Part shown: in pieces, positions 1-7,709 of the stretch
Position numbering within the stretch: position 1 is the stretch's first letter
Layout of the letters: each line of letters starts with the position of its first letter
DNA from: Kribbella sp. ALI-6-A
GTDB lineage: Bacteria; Actinomycetota; Actinomycetes; Propionibacteriales; Kribbellaceae
Length of the DNA: 64,000 bases
Assembly (NCBI RefSeq): GCF_001984195.1
Contig: NZ_MTQN01000008.1
Coordinates: 62,001-126,000, forward strand
Direction: 5' to 3'
The notes under the pieces: generated by a model
Told to the model about the DNA's origin: nothing
What the model saw: only the letters and a program-made list of their open reading frames with translations
Databases searched by the model: none
Program-made: the position numbers and the translations under genes

Positions 1-162
1 GGGCATCCGGTCGGGGTGGTCGCGCTCGAGGACCTGCTGGAGGAGGTGATCGGGGAATTCGACGACGAGACCGACCCGATCATCACGGCCGCCCGCGAAA
101 CCAGCCAAGCAACCGCCCGCGAACCCGGCCCTGCCACCACCCCCGACCCCCGAGAAGCCTGA
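1..162 (+). CDS. C-terminal end of a CBS-domain membrane protein (CNNM/CorC hemolysin family), partial
   Basis: The window opens inside a gene. Frame 1 reads 53 residues and then stops at TGA 160-162. The peptide contains VALEDLLEEVIGEF followed by DDETDP, which is typical of the second CBS domain and its exit in the CNNM/CorC (hemolysin C-like) family. These proteins combine an N-terminal membrane domain with cytosolic CBS domains and are linked to divalent cation transport. The last 25 or so residues are Ala/Thr/Pro-rich and look disordered. Everything upstream of the window is missing, so start, membrane part and any corC-type transporter-associated domain cannot be checked. The family call rests on a short motif only. 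Confidence 0.6.
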   Translation, partial: GHPVGVVALEDLLEEVIGEFDDETDPIITAARETSQATAREPGPATTPDPREA

Positions 163-354
163 CCCGGCACCCGCCCCGGCCGCCCAACCCCAGCCCCGGC
201 TCGGAGGAGTCGGGCGTGGTCATGGCTGCCACGGCGCCGAGCGGATGTCAGGGAAATGTCGGCTGTCGGTGGTGATCTTGTCCCGACGCCCTACGGTGGT
301 GCAGGACAGGACCGGAGTACCGTGCCGGTCCCGCCGTCGGAGAAGGAGAACGCC

Positions 355-1455
355 GTGCCCATCAGTCGACTCGGTCTGGTCGTGCACCAGGGCCGTCCGC
401 TCGCCGTGCAGGCCGCGGAGGTGGTCCGCGCCTGGTGCAAGGACAACGACATCGGCTGCACCGACATCGACGTGTGGAAGCAGCACGAGGGCCGCCGCGG
501 CGGCATGGACGAGCTGCACCACGCCGGCAACCCCGACCTGGTCGTCACGCTCGGCGGCGACGGCACGTTCCTGCGCGGCGCCCGGATCGCGGCGAAGAAC
601 GACGCGGCCGTGCTCGGCGTCGACCTGGGCAAGGTCGGCTTCCTCACCGAGGTCGCCTGCAGCGACGTCGAGGAGGCGCTGGAGGCGGTGCACCGCGACG
701 AGGCCACGATCGAGAAGCGGATGACGCTGACCATGCGGGCGTCGCGCAAGCTGGAGATCCCGGTCGGGATCGACGCGCTGCTGCGGTACGGGCACGGCCC
801 CGCGCTGCCGCCGCCCGCCGTCCGGACCGACGGCGACGGCGACGGCTGGGGCGTCGCGCTGGACGTCACCGCGCTGAACGACGTCGTGCTGGAGAAGCTG
901 GCGCGCGACCACCAGGTCGCGCTCGGCGTCTACCTGTCCGGGCGGCTGCTGGCGTCGTACTCGGCGGACGCGGTGATCGTGGCGACGCCGACCGGCAGTA
1001 CGGCGTACAGCTTCGCGGCGGGCGGGCCGATCCTGTCGCCGAACACCGAGGCGATCGTGTTCACGCCGGTCGCGCCGCACATGACCTTCAACCGCACGGT
1101 GGTCGCCGCGCCGAACGAGCCGGTCGGGCTGCGCGTCCTGCCGCACTCCGGCCCGGCCGCGGTGTCGATCGACGGCCAGTTGCGCGGCGTACTCGATCCG
1201 GGGGACTGGATCGGGGTCTACGGGTCGCCGCGTCCGCTGCGGCTGGTCCGGCTGCGGCCGACCGACTTCTACGGGCGGCTGCGTGACCGCTTCCGGCTCA
1301 CCGACGCCCCCGCGACCGGCATCGACGGTGAGTCGGAACGGATCTGGCGGCCCGAAACCCCGGTGCCCGCCGACATGGCACACCTTCGCCTGCCGCCCGC
1401 GGCGCCCGCTCCCGAACGGCCGGCCAACCCGGCCTGCGAGGTTCCGGAGGAATAA
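355..1455 (+). CDS. nadK: NAD(+) kinase
   Basis: Predicted to phosphorylate NAD(H) to NADP(H) in the cytosol. The family signature GGDGTFLRGA is present near residue 65, followed by LGKVGFLTEV, ALNDVVLEK (the Asn-Asp position of the NE/D loop) and ATPTGSTAYSFAAGGPIL, with SIDGQ near the C-terminus. At 366 aa it is longer than many bacterial NAD kinases; the extra length includes an insertion around residues 130-165 with an Asp/Gly-rich stretch and a C-terminal tail of about 60 residues rich in Pro. I chose GTG 355 because a GAGAAGGAG ribosome-binding site lies just upstream, whereas an earlier in-frame GTG (256) has none. It stands alone here rather than beside recN, the common actinobacterial context, so a second nadK elsewhere in the genome is possible. 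Confidence 0.88.
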   Translation: MPISRLGLVVHQGRPLAVQAAEVVRAWCKDNDIGCTDIDVWKQHEGRRGGMDELHHAGNPDLVVTLGGDGTFLRGARIAAKNDAAVLGVDLGKVGFLTEVACSDVEEALEAVHRDEATIEKRMTLTMRASRKLEIPVGIDALLRYGHGPALPPPAVRTDGDGDGWGVALDVTALNDVVLEKLARDHQVALGVYLSGRLLASYSADAVIVATPTGSTAYSFAAGGPILSPNTEAIVFTPVAPHMTFNRTVVAAPNEPVGLRVLPHSGPAAVSIDGQLRGVLDPGDWIGVYGSPRPLRLVRLRPTDFYGRLRDRFRLTDAPATGIDGESERIWRPETPVPADMAHLRLPPAAPAPERPANPACEVPEE

Positions 1456-1491
1456 CACCAGCTGACCGGGTTGTCTGGTCGGTGGGGCAGG

Positions 1492-1497
1492 TAGGGT
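1492..1497 (+). promoter_or_regulatory. Probable -10 element for a leaderless guanylyltransferase mRNA
   Basis: TAGGGT fits the actinobacterial TANNNT -10 consensus and ends 8 nt before the ATG of the guanylyltransferase gene, so transcription would start at or within a base or two of the ATG. No Shine-Dalgarno sequence is visible in front of that ATG, which agrees with a leaderless transcript. The same hexamer sits in the same position before manB at 15005. Confidence 0.45.
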
Positions 1498-1505
1498 TCC
1501 TCCTC

Positions 1506-2603
1506 ATGCGGAACGTGGTGATTCTGGCCGGCGGGTCGGGGACTCGGCTGTGGCCGTTGTCCCGGGCGGACAAGCCCAAGCAGGTCCTGCCGTTGGCGGC
1601 GGGCAACTCGCTGCTGCGGGTGGCCTACGACCGGCTGCGGGGATTGGTCGACCCGGCCAACATCTACGTCTGCACCGTGGCGGCGCACACCGAACTGGTC
1701 CGCGAACAGCTGCCCGAACTCGGTCCGAACAACATCATCGGCGAGCCGGTCGGCCGCGACACCGCGAACGCGGTCGGCCTGGCCTCGGCCGTGGTCGCGC
1801 GCAACGACCCCGACGCGGTGCTCGCGATCGTCGGGTCGGACCACCTGATCACGCCGGAGGCGGAGTTCCGCGCCGCGATCGAGAGCGGGTTCGAGCTGGT
1901 CGAGCAGCGGCCGCGGTCGCTGGTCACGTTCGGGATCGAGCCGACGCATCCGCACACCGGCCTGGGGTACGTCGAACGCGGCGACGCGATCGACGGTACG
2001 TCGGCGTACGTGGTCGACCGCTTCCGGGAGAAGCCGGACCGGGCGACCGCCGAACAGTACCTGGCCACCGGCCGGTTCTGGTGGAACTCCGGGATGTTCG
2101 TCTGGCGGGCCGAGACCGTGCTCAGCGTGCTCGACGCGCTGCTGCCCGAGTCGGCCGCGCAACTGCGCCAGGTCGCCGCCGTCTGGGACACCCCCGACCG
2201 CGACGCGACGCTGGCCGAGATCTACCCGACGTTGCGCAAGATCAGCGTCGACTACGCCGTGATGGAACCGGCCTCCCAGGGCAAGGTCGACGCCGACGTA
2301 GTGGTCGTCCCGATGCCCGTGCACTGGCTCGACGTCGGCTCCTGGGCCGCCCTGGCCGGCACCTACGAGGTCGATGCCAAGGGCAACCGTCACGACGGCT
2401 CCGCGCTCAGCTGCCTGCTCGACTCCCACGACAACGTGATCGTCACCGACGACCCCGACCACCTGATCGCCGCGGTCGGCCTGCGCGGCCACATCATCGT
2501 GCACACCCAGGACGTCACGATGGTCTGCCCACTGGCCGACGGCGAACGCGTCAAGGATCTGGTCGCCCAGGTCCAGTCCGACCACGCGGCACGCTACGTC
2601 TGA
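1506..2603 (+). CDS. manC: Mannose-1-phosphate guanylyltransferase (GDP-mannose pyrophosphorylase)
   Basis: Converts mannose-1-phosphate and GTP to GDP-mannose, the donor for mannosylated lipids and glycoproteins. The N-terminus shows the nucleotidyltransferase signature GGSGTRLWPLSR with PKQ a few residues later; GSDHLI, a metal-site motif, and GYVERG and RFREKPD follow. At 365 aa it matches the single-domain actinobacterial enzyme without a fused isomerase domain. ATG 1506 gives the usual MRNVVILAGG start; an in-frame GTG at 1482 would add eight atypical residues. ManB and ManA, the two preceding steps, are encoded about 13 kb downstream on the same strand. A hairpin terminator follows the gene. 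Symbols vary (manC/manB/gmp), so the symbol is less certain than the function. Confidence 0.88.
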   Translation: MRNVVILAGGSGTRLWPLSRADKPKQVLPLAAGNSLLRVAYDRLRGLVDPANIYVCTVAAHTELVREQLPELGPNNIIGEPVGRDTANAVGLASAVVARNDPDAVLAIVGSDHLITPEAEFRAAIESGFELVEQRPRSLVTFGIEPTHPHTGLGYVERGDAIDGTSAYVVDRFREKPDRATAEQYLATGRFWWNSGMFVWRAETVLSVLDALLPESAAQLRQVAAVWDTPDRDATLAEIYPTLRKISVDYAVMEPASQGKVDADVVVVPMPVHWLDVGSWAALAGTYEVDAKGNRHDGSALSCLLDSHDNVIVTDDPDHLIAAVGLRGHIIVHTQDVTMVCPLADGERVKDLVAQVQSDHAARYV

Positions 2604-2615
2604 ACCGGTACGCCG

Positions 2616-2652
2616 AAAGGGCGCCTGATCCGTCCCGGACCAGGCGCCCTTT
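2616..2652. terminator. Bidirectional hairpin terminator between convergent genes
   Basis: A perfect 12-bp inverted repeat, AAAGGGCGCCTG (2616-2627) and CAGGCGCCCTTT (2641-2652), encloses a 13-nt loop. The flanking A and T runs provide a short U-tract on both strands. It lies between the guanylyltransferase gene and the convergent DUF3105 gene and can end both transcripts. Confidence 0.85.
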
Positions 2653-2671
2653 TCGCTGAGTGCGGCGGCGA

Positions 2672-3391
2672 TCAGCCGCCGTTGGGCTCCTGGGCGTCCA
2701 TGGCCGGGTACTTCTCCATGAACTGGTTCAGGGCCTCGCCGGAGACCGAGCTGCAGAACTGGCGGTGGCCGAGGGCCGTGGTCTGGCCCTGGGTGTTGCC
2801 GCTCCAGTGGGAGAAGGCGATCTGCTTGCCCTCGGGCCAGGCGGCGCCGTCGGTCTCCTTGAAGGGCGCGGCGATGAACTTGCCGAGCGAGGAGTCGGGC
2901 AGCTTGGCCTTGGAGATGTTCTCGATCTGGTCGATCTGGTCCTGCGGCAGGGTGTCGCGGTACCAGAGGATCGTGTAGCCGTGCTCCAGGTTGTGCACGA
3001 GGTTCGGCACCGGCGGGCGGTCGTCGGTGCTGTAGAACTTCTTCCCGAACGGCGCCCAGGTGTTGTAGTGAGGGCCGGAGGACGGCGGGGACACCGGGTA
3101 GTTGATGACCGTGCCGTCGGGCTCGTGCACGAGGGTGCCGCTGGCCTTGTCGTCGATGATCTTGTCGCACGACGCGGCGGAGGCGGACACACCGAAGGAG
3201 TTGACCGCCTGGTCGCGCGTACGGGAGTCCTGGATCAGTTTGATCGCCGGGTAGGCGATGATCGCCAGGCCGACCAGGATCGAGGCGGCGACGATGATCA
3301 GCGTGCGGCGCTTGTCGGACCGGGCCTGGTCCCGCTGCATCTTCTCGATCATCTCGCGGCGCGACTGCTTCTGCGACGACGCTTTACCCAC
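2672..3391 (-). CDS. DUF3105 membrane-anchored protein
   Basis: A 239-aa protein with a short basic cytosolic N-terminus, one membrane segment (about residues 31-50, IIVAASILVGLAIIAYPAI) and an exported domain matching DUF3105. The diagnostic pattern is visible: SGPHYNTWAPFG, then VHNLEHGYTILWY, then a C-terminal HRQFC. The His residues in GPHY and LEHG are the conserved core of the family. No biochemical function is known to me. Start is GTG 3391; a GGAAGA stretch lies upstream but is rather far for a ribosome-binding site. It is transcribed towards the guanylyltransferase gene and shares its terminator. Confidence 0.8.
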   Translation of the reverse strand: MGKASSQKQSRREMIEKMQRDQARSDKRRTLIIVAASILVGLAIIAYPAIKLIQDSRTRDQAVNSFGVSASAASCDKIIDDKASGTLVHEPDGTVINYPVSPPSSGPHYNTWAPFGKKFYSTDDRPPVPNLVHNLEHGYTILWYRDTLPQDQIDQIENISKAKLPDSSLGKFIAAPFKETDGAAWPEGKQIAFSHWSGNTQGQTTALGHRQFCSSVSGEALNQFMEKYPAMDAQEPNGG

Positions 3392-3475
3392 AGTGATTGG
3401 TCTTCCGATCCGGGCGGTCCGGCGCCGCCGTGCGGATGCAGTGTACGCAGTCCGCCTGAGAGGTTGCCTAGAAAA

Positions 3476-4450
3476 CTACGTCGACCGTGAGCCGAACGTG
3501 ACCGTCGCCTCACTGCCCGAACCCGTGCGGACCGTCACGCCGTAGCCCTCCGCGTGCAGCAGCACGGCCAGCCGCTCGGCGATGATCCCGACCGCGACCG
3601 GGTTGTCCCCGAACACCGCGATCGAGTTGTCCAGCACCTCCAGGTGCACGTCCTCGTCGTCCGCGAGCAGCCCGTCCCACAGCGAGGGGTCCACCTCGCG
3701 CGGGCCGGCCGGCGGCGTCCGCTCCAGTGCGGCGGCTCGCGCGGCCTCCCGCGTGCCGAGGCTGAACATGTCGCTCGCCGCGTCGCGCACCAGCGCCCGC
3801 GCCCCCGGCCCGTCCTCGCCGACCGGCAGGACGACGTCCGCCAGCCCCCGCAGTACGGCGACCGGCACCCCGTCGGCCTTGCCCTTCACCAGCTCGCCCG
3901 CCGACGCGATCTCGTCGGCGACAGCGGGCTCGGTGACGGCCAGCACGTTGCCGTGGCTGTCGGTCGTCCCGCGCAGGTCCTCCACGACCCGTACGCCGGC
4001 CGCGCCGATCGCCAAATCGACCTGCCCGACCCGCCACGGCCGCCCGAGCGTGTCCGTGACGACGACGCCGACGTTCACGTCGTACCGGTCCTTCAGGGCC
4101 GCGCGCAGCCGGCGAGCCGACAGGTCGGGGTCGACCGGGAGCAGCAGCACCGTGCCCGGGGCGGTGTTCGACGTGTCGGTGCCCGCGGCGGCCAGCACCA
4201 GCCCGTGCCGGGTCTGCACGATTCGCGTGTCCCCGCGCCGGGCGACCACCCGCACCAGCTCGTCGTCGATGGCCTCGTCGCGGCTGCCCGTGCTCAGCCG
4301 GCCCTCGGCCTTGCTGACGATCTTCGACGTCACCGCCACCACGTCGCCGTCGCGCAGGTCGGCCGCCTCGCCGATCAGCCCGGCCAGGTCGTCGCCGGCC
4401 GCCACCTCGGGCAGTCCGGCGACCGCGAAGATCTCCAGGTGCTTCCTCAT
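3476..4450 (-). CDS. fbiB: Coenzyme F420-0:L-glutamate ligase (CofE-type) without nitroreductase domain
   Basis: Adds L-glutamate to F420-0 using GTP. The CofE domain covers roughly residues 1-245: [13 protein letters not shown], the [20 protein letters not shown] region with D and T of the metal/GTP site, [14 protein letters not shown] and [11 protein letters not shown]. The protein is 324 aa, whereas the mycobacterial FbiB is about 448 aa with a C-terminal FMN nitroreductase domain. Here the last 75 or so residues form a different short acidic domain ([26 protein letters not shown]). ATG 4450 overlaps the stop of fbiA by 4 nt (ATGA), so the two are translationally coupled. Function of the ligase domain is well supported; the role of the tail is unknown. 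Confidence 0.87.
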   Translation of the reverse strand: MRKHLEIFAVAGLPEVAAGDDLAGLIGEAADLRDGDVVAVTSKIVSKAEGRLSTGSRDEAIDDELVRVVARRGDTRIVQTRHGLVLAAAGTDTSNTAPGTVLLLPVDPDLSARRLRAALKDRYDVNVGVVVTDTLGRPWRVGQVDLAIGAAGVRVVEDLRGTTDSHGNVLAVTEPAVADEIASAGELVKGKADGVPVAVLRGLADVVLPVGEDGPGARALVRDAASDMFSLGTREAARAAALERTPPAGPREVDPSLWDGLLADDEDVHLEVLDNSIAVFGDNPVAVGIIAERLAVLLHAEGYGVTVRTGSGSEATVTFGSRST

Positions 4451-5424
4451 CTGCGCAGGGCCTCCGCCAGGCTCAGGGCCGCGTCGGCCATCGCCGCGGT
4501 CGTGGTCTCGTCCGTCATCCACAACGGCACCGCCTGGGCGTGAATTCCGGCCCCGGCGATCGAGTCCAGCTGGGCGGAGTCGGAGGTGTCGATCAGCCAG
4601 CCGTCGATCACGCCGTCGCGGGCCCGGGCGCCGTAGTACCTGGCCACCGCGGACGCGGTCGACTCGACCCCGACGGCCGCGAGCACCTTGTCGGCCATGC
4701 CGCGGACCGGGCCGGTGCCGATGATCGGCGACAACCCGATCACCGGGGCCGCGGTCTTCTGCACCGCCTCCCGGATCCCCGGGACGCCGAGGATCGTGCC
4801 GACCGAGACCACCGGGTTCGACGGCGGCAGCAGCAGCACGTCGCAGTCGGCGATCGCGTCCAGTACGCCGGGCGCCGGCTTGGCCTTCTCCGACCCGACG
4901 GCGACGATCTGGTGCGCGGGCACCTCGGCGTGCAGCCGGACCCAGTACTCCTGGAAGTGGATCGCCTTCTTGGTCCCCGGGTTGTCCGGGTCGTCGATCA
5001 CCACGTGGGTCTCGACCCGGTCGTCGCTCATCGGCAGCAGCCGCACCGGCAGCTTCCACCGCGCGCACAGGGCCTGGGTCACGGCGCTCAGCCCGTACCC
5101 GGCGTCCAGCATCTGGGTCCGGACCAGGTGGGTCGCCACGTCCCGGTCGCCGAGGCCGAACCAGGTCGGCTCCACGCCGTACGCCGCGAGCTCCTCCTTG
5201 ATCACCCAGGTCTCGTCCTCGCGCCCCCAGCCGCGCTCCTTGGAGATCCCGCCGCCGAGCGTGTACATCACCGTGTCCAGGTCCGGGCAGACCCGCAGGC
5301 CGAACAGGGTGATGTCGTCCGCGGTGTTACCGATCACCGTGATGTCGGCGTCCGGTCGGGCCTTCAGCAGGCCGCGGAGGAAGGTGGATCCGCCGATGCC
5401 ACCGGCCAGCACTGTCAATCGCAT
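4447..5424 (-). CDS. fbiA: 2-phospho-L-lactate/enolpyruvyl transferase of F420 synthesis (FbiA/CofD)
   Basis: Transfers the phospholactyl or enolpyruvyl-phosphate moiety from its GDP carrier to the deazaflavin Fo, giving (dehydro-)F420-0. N-terminal motif [15 protein letters not shown] is the CofD nucleotide loop; [26 protein letters not shown] and [14 protein letters not shown] are family hallmarks. 325 aa from ATG 5424, which matches the usual family start; GTG 5439 would add five residues. It is the promoter-proximal gene of the fbiA-fbiB pair. The 125-nt gap to the divergent gene at 5550 must hold promoters for both. FbiC and FbiD are not in the window. Confidence 0.9.
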   Translation of the reverse strand: MRLTVLAGGIGGSTFLRGLLKARPDADITVIGNTADDITLFGLRVCPDLDTVMYTLGGGISKERGWGREDETWVIKEELAAYGVEPTWFGLGDRDVATHLVRTQMLDAGYGLSAVTQALCARWKLPVRLLPMSDDRVETHVVIDDPDNPGTKKAIHFQEYWVRLHAEVPAHQIVAVGSEKAKPAPGVLDAIADCDVLLLPPSNPVVSVGTILGVPGIREAVQKTAAPVIGLSPIIGTGPVRGMADKVLAAVGVESTASAVARYYGARARDGVIDGWLIDTSDSAQLDSIAGAGIHAQAVPLWMTDETTTAAMADAALSLAEALRR

Positions 5425-5549
5425 GGGAAGAGTCTGCACGAGTCGTCAATGCGACGGCCCACCGCACGACTATGCTGCCGTGGGTCCGAAGTGTGTTATC
5501 CGTAGTCGCCTTTCCTCTCGCTAGGCCCCCAACATCCCGAGGAGCCCTC

Positions 5550-6869
5550 GTGGTCACCGACGCAACCAAGAAGCTCAGAGAGCCGGTCGCGTACATCCTG
5601 CTCGCCTTCGCCGGCCTCGTGGCGCTGGCTTCGCTGCTCCAGCTGTTCGTCGGTGGTGCGGGGTTCACCGCCGCCGCCAGCGGTGTGCGCAACGTGCTCA
5701 CCCCACCCGACCTGACCGGACTGGTGCTGGCGATCGCGCTGGTCGCCGCGGTGTGGCTGGTGGCCGAGGCGGGTGAGCGCACCCCCAACGCCCGGACCGT
5801 CGCGCTGGCCGCGCTGGTGATCGTCGGTGTGATCGCCCTGATCGACCTCATCGCGGTGTTCGCCCTGTTCGGTGCCTCGAGCACCGCCGGCGTGAAGATC
5901 GCCAGCTTCCTGTTCAACCTCGGCGGCCTGGCGCTGTACGGCGCGGCCGGCTTCTACATCCTGAAGACCTTCCAGACGCTGCCCGCCCCGGTCCGCGTCC
6001 CGAAGCCGGGCCCGCAGGGCCAGTTCGGCGGCCAGGGTCAGTACGGCGCCCAGGGCCAGTACGGCGGCCCGCAGGGGGCGCAGCCGGCCAACCAGTACGG
6101 CGGCCAGCAGGGCCAGCAGTACGGCGCCTACGGCAACCAGTTCGACCAGGGCCAGGCCGCACAGGGTCAGTACGGCCAGTACGGCGCGGCTGCCGCGGCC
6201 GGTGCCGGTGCGGGCGCTGTCGGCGGCTACGCGGTCGCCCAGCACGGCGACCAGCAGTGGCCGCAGGAGCAGGGGTGGAACCAGGGCGAGCAGCAGCAGG
6301 CCTGGTCCGCGGGCGACGACCAGCAGGGCGCGCAGCAGGCTTGGTCCGGTGCTGACGCCCCAGGTGCCGAGCCGACCCAGCAGTGGAGCCCGGAGGGCCA
6401 GCAGCAGTGGGCCGGCGCTGACGCCGGTCAGCAGCAGTGGCCGCAGGAGCAGCAGCAGTGGGGCGGCGGCGACGCCGGTCAGCAGCAGTGGGGCGCCACC
6501 GACGCCGCGCAGTACGGCCAGACCGGCCAGCCGGAGTGGCAGGCCGACCAGGACTCCGCGCAGAACGTGGCGCAGCACCAGGTCGGTCAGCAGGAGCCCG
6601 CTCACGACGTGGCCGAGCAGCCGCAGCACGAGGGCGGTCAGGCCGCGGGCGAGCAGTGGCCGGACCAGAACTGGCAGCAGGGCAGCCAGACCTGGCAGGG
6701 CGAGGAGGCCGCGCCGGCCGCCGAGCCGCAGGCGCAGCCGGAGACCGACGCAGCCGACGAAACCCGCGTGGATCCGCGGGTTTCCGACCCCGCCAAGGAC
6801 GACGAGCAGCCGCCGCAGGGTGGTCAGGGACAGCCCGGCCAGCAGGGCTGGTGGTCGCAGCCGTCCTGA
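5550..6869 (+). CDS. Four-helix membrane protein with long Gln/Trp/Tyr-rich disordered tail
   Basis: Not recognised as a named family. Residues 1-145 hold four predicted membrane helices (for example VAYILLAFAGLVALASLLQL, then around 57-75, 87-110 and 118-140). Residues 150-439 are low-complexity: an early block built on GQYG/GQQGQQYG units, a middle block of repeated QQQW with acidic GDA or GAD spacers, and an acidic Pro-rich end. The tail is probably cytosolic or extracellular but the side cannot be decided. GTG 5550 follows GAGGAG by a good distance; no upstream start has such a site. Codon use is as GC-rich as neighbours, so the tail is not a frameshift artefact. Two palindromes and a terminator follow it. 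Confidence 0.75.
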   Translation: MVTDATKKLREPVAYILLAFAGLVALASLLQLFVGGAGFTAAASGVRNVLTPPDLTGLVLAIALVAAVWLVAEAGERTPNARTVALAALVIVGVIALIDLIAVFALFGASSTAGVKIASFLFNLGGLALYGAAGFYILKTFQTLPAPVRVPKPGPQGQFGGQGQYGAQGQYGGPQGAQPANQYGGQQGQQYGAYGNQFDQGQAAQGQYGQYGAAAAAGAGAGAVGGYAVAQHGDQQWPQEQGWNQGEQQQAWSAGDDQQGAQQAWSGADAPGAEPTQQWSPEGQQQWAGADAGQQQWPQEQQQWGGGDAGQQQWGATDAAQYGQTGQPEWQADQDSAQNVAQHQVGQQEPAHDVAEQPQHEGGQAAGEQWPDQNWQQGSQTWQGEEAAPAAEPQAQPETDAADETRVDPRVSDPAKDDEQPPQGGQGQPGQQGWWSQPS

Positions 6870-6926
6870 TCGACGGCACGGCCGGCCGCGGAAAATCGCG
6901 GACTACGCATTCCGGTCGGCACGTTC

Positions 6927-6961
6927 GTGTCAGCCACCGGGACGTTTCCGGTGGCTGACAC
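6927..6961. other. Perfect 14-bp hairpin with 7-nt loop
   Basis: GTGTCAGCCACCGG (6927-6940) and CCGGTGGCTGACAC (6948-6961) are exact reverse complements separated by GACGTTT. No T-run follows, so it is not a textbook terminator. It lies 15 nt before a second, longer palindrome. It could be a first termination or RNA-stabilising hairpin for the upstream gene or a protein-binding site. Confidence 0.7.
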
Positions 6962-6975
6962 CGCAGCGAAGAGTG

Positions 6976-7011
6976 ACGAGAGGCCTGTGTACACAGGCCT
7001 CTCGTTCTTTT
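6976..7011. terminator. Intrinsic terminator: 30-nt perfect palindrome followed by T-rich run
   Basis: Positions 6976-6990 (ACGAGAGGCCTGTGT) and 6991-7005 (ACACAGGCCTCTCGT) form a gapless 15-bp palindrome, with TCTTTT at 7006-7011. It is a strong intrinsic terminator for the Gln-rich membrane protein gene and isolates whiB2 from readthrough. Confidence 0.85.
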
Positions 7012-7150
7012 GCAGCCGTGTTGCGGATACCGCCAATAGCAGACCACGGCTTGACTTTCGTGGATTGCAGGAATGTAATTTCAACCGTGTCGTTCGTTGG
7101 ACACTCGGTATCGGGGACTGCTTTCAGCACACAGAGCGGTCGAGGTCAGG

Positions 7151-7174
7151 CATGTGGACCGCAAACTCCACATG
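7151..7174. promoter_or_regulatory. Inverted repeat in the whiB2 leader or promoter
   Basis: CATGTGGA (7151-7158) and TCCACATG (7167-7174) are exact reverse complements with an 8-nt spacer. The element ends 35 nt before the whiB2 GTG. Its size and symmetry suit a dimeric regulator or an RNA stem in the leader. No regulator is assigned. Confidence 0.45.
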
Positions 7175-7209
7175 TACAGGGGAACGAACAGGGTCGAGGA
7201 GGTCGTACC

Positions 7210-7476
7210 GTGACAGAAGCGCTGATGGCGATTGTCGACGGTGAGGCGATCGAGGAGGAGCCGAACTGGCAGGAACGGGCGCTGTGCGCCCAGACCGATC
7301 CAGAGGCTTTCTTCCCGGAGAAGGGCGGTTCCACCCGCGAGGCGAAGAAGGTCTGTCTGGGTTGCGACGTCCGGGGCGAGTGCCTCGAGTACGCGCTGCA
7401 GAACGACGAGCGCTTCGGGATCTGGGGCGGGCTGTCGGAGCGGGAACGCCGCAAGCTGAAGAAGAAGGCCGTCTAG
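7210..7476 (+). CDS. whiB2: WhiB-family Fe-S transcription factor (WhiB2/WhmD type)
   Basis: Small 88-aa redox/NO-sensitive transcription factor that binds a 4Fe-4S cluster and sigma A. The four cluster cysteines are at residues 26, 49, 52 and 58 (LCAQ, CLGC, GEC), the GIWGG turn is at 70-74 and the basic tail RERRKLKKKA follows. The sequence and the neighbourhood (fbiAB on one side, DUF3499 and manB on the other) match WhiB2/WhmD, which is needed for septation in mycobacteria and sporulation septation in Streptomyces. GTG 7210 follows a strong GAGGAGGT site; ATG 7225 is a weaker alternative. A 24-nt inverted repeat lies in the leader. Confidence 0.93.
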   Translation: MTEALMAIVDGEAIEEEPNWQERALCAQTDPEAFFPEKGGSTREAKKVCLGCDVRGECLEYALQNDERFGIWGGLSERERRKLKKKAV

Positions 7477-7709
7477 ACTTTCTCGGGCCGACGGGCGTGG
7501 TGCCCTGCCACCCCGCCGTCGCCGGTCTGTCAGCAGCAGCACAACAGAATCCAAACTTCCGCGTGAGGCCCCGGCCGGACAGACGAGTCCTTGTCCACCG
7601 GGGCCCGCTGCTGTGCGCGAGCAGTCGGCGAGTTCGCGTAAGGTGAGTGCTCGCCGCGGCCCCCGGGCCGTGGCTGGCCGATCCTTCCCCTTGAGGTGCA
7701 GCGCTCCCG

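Larger units (their letters stand above)
6870..7209. other. 340-nt intergenic region before whiB2
   Basis: No coding sequence is supported in this gap. It contains, in order, a 14-bp perfect hairpin (6927-6961), a 30-nt perfect palindrome with T-run (6976-7011), a somewhat AT-richer segment around 7060-7090, and an 8-bp inverted repeat (7151-7174) close to the whiB2 start. This is the longest non-coding gap in the window. Confidence 0.6.

Noticed and set aside
4451..5068. In-frame upstream extension of FbiB (530-aa frame)
   Set aside because: The extra 205 residues are Arg/Gly-rich and lie out of frame over the fbiA gene; fbiB begins at ATG 4450 with an ATGA overlap.
6000..6520. Possible minisatellite or non-coding tandem repeat
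   Set aside because: The repeated words follow codon boundaries (CAG CAG CAG TGG, GGC CAG TAC GGC) and keep an open GC3-rich frame, so they are coding low complexity.
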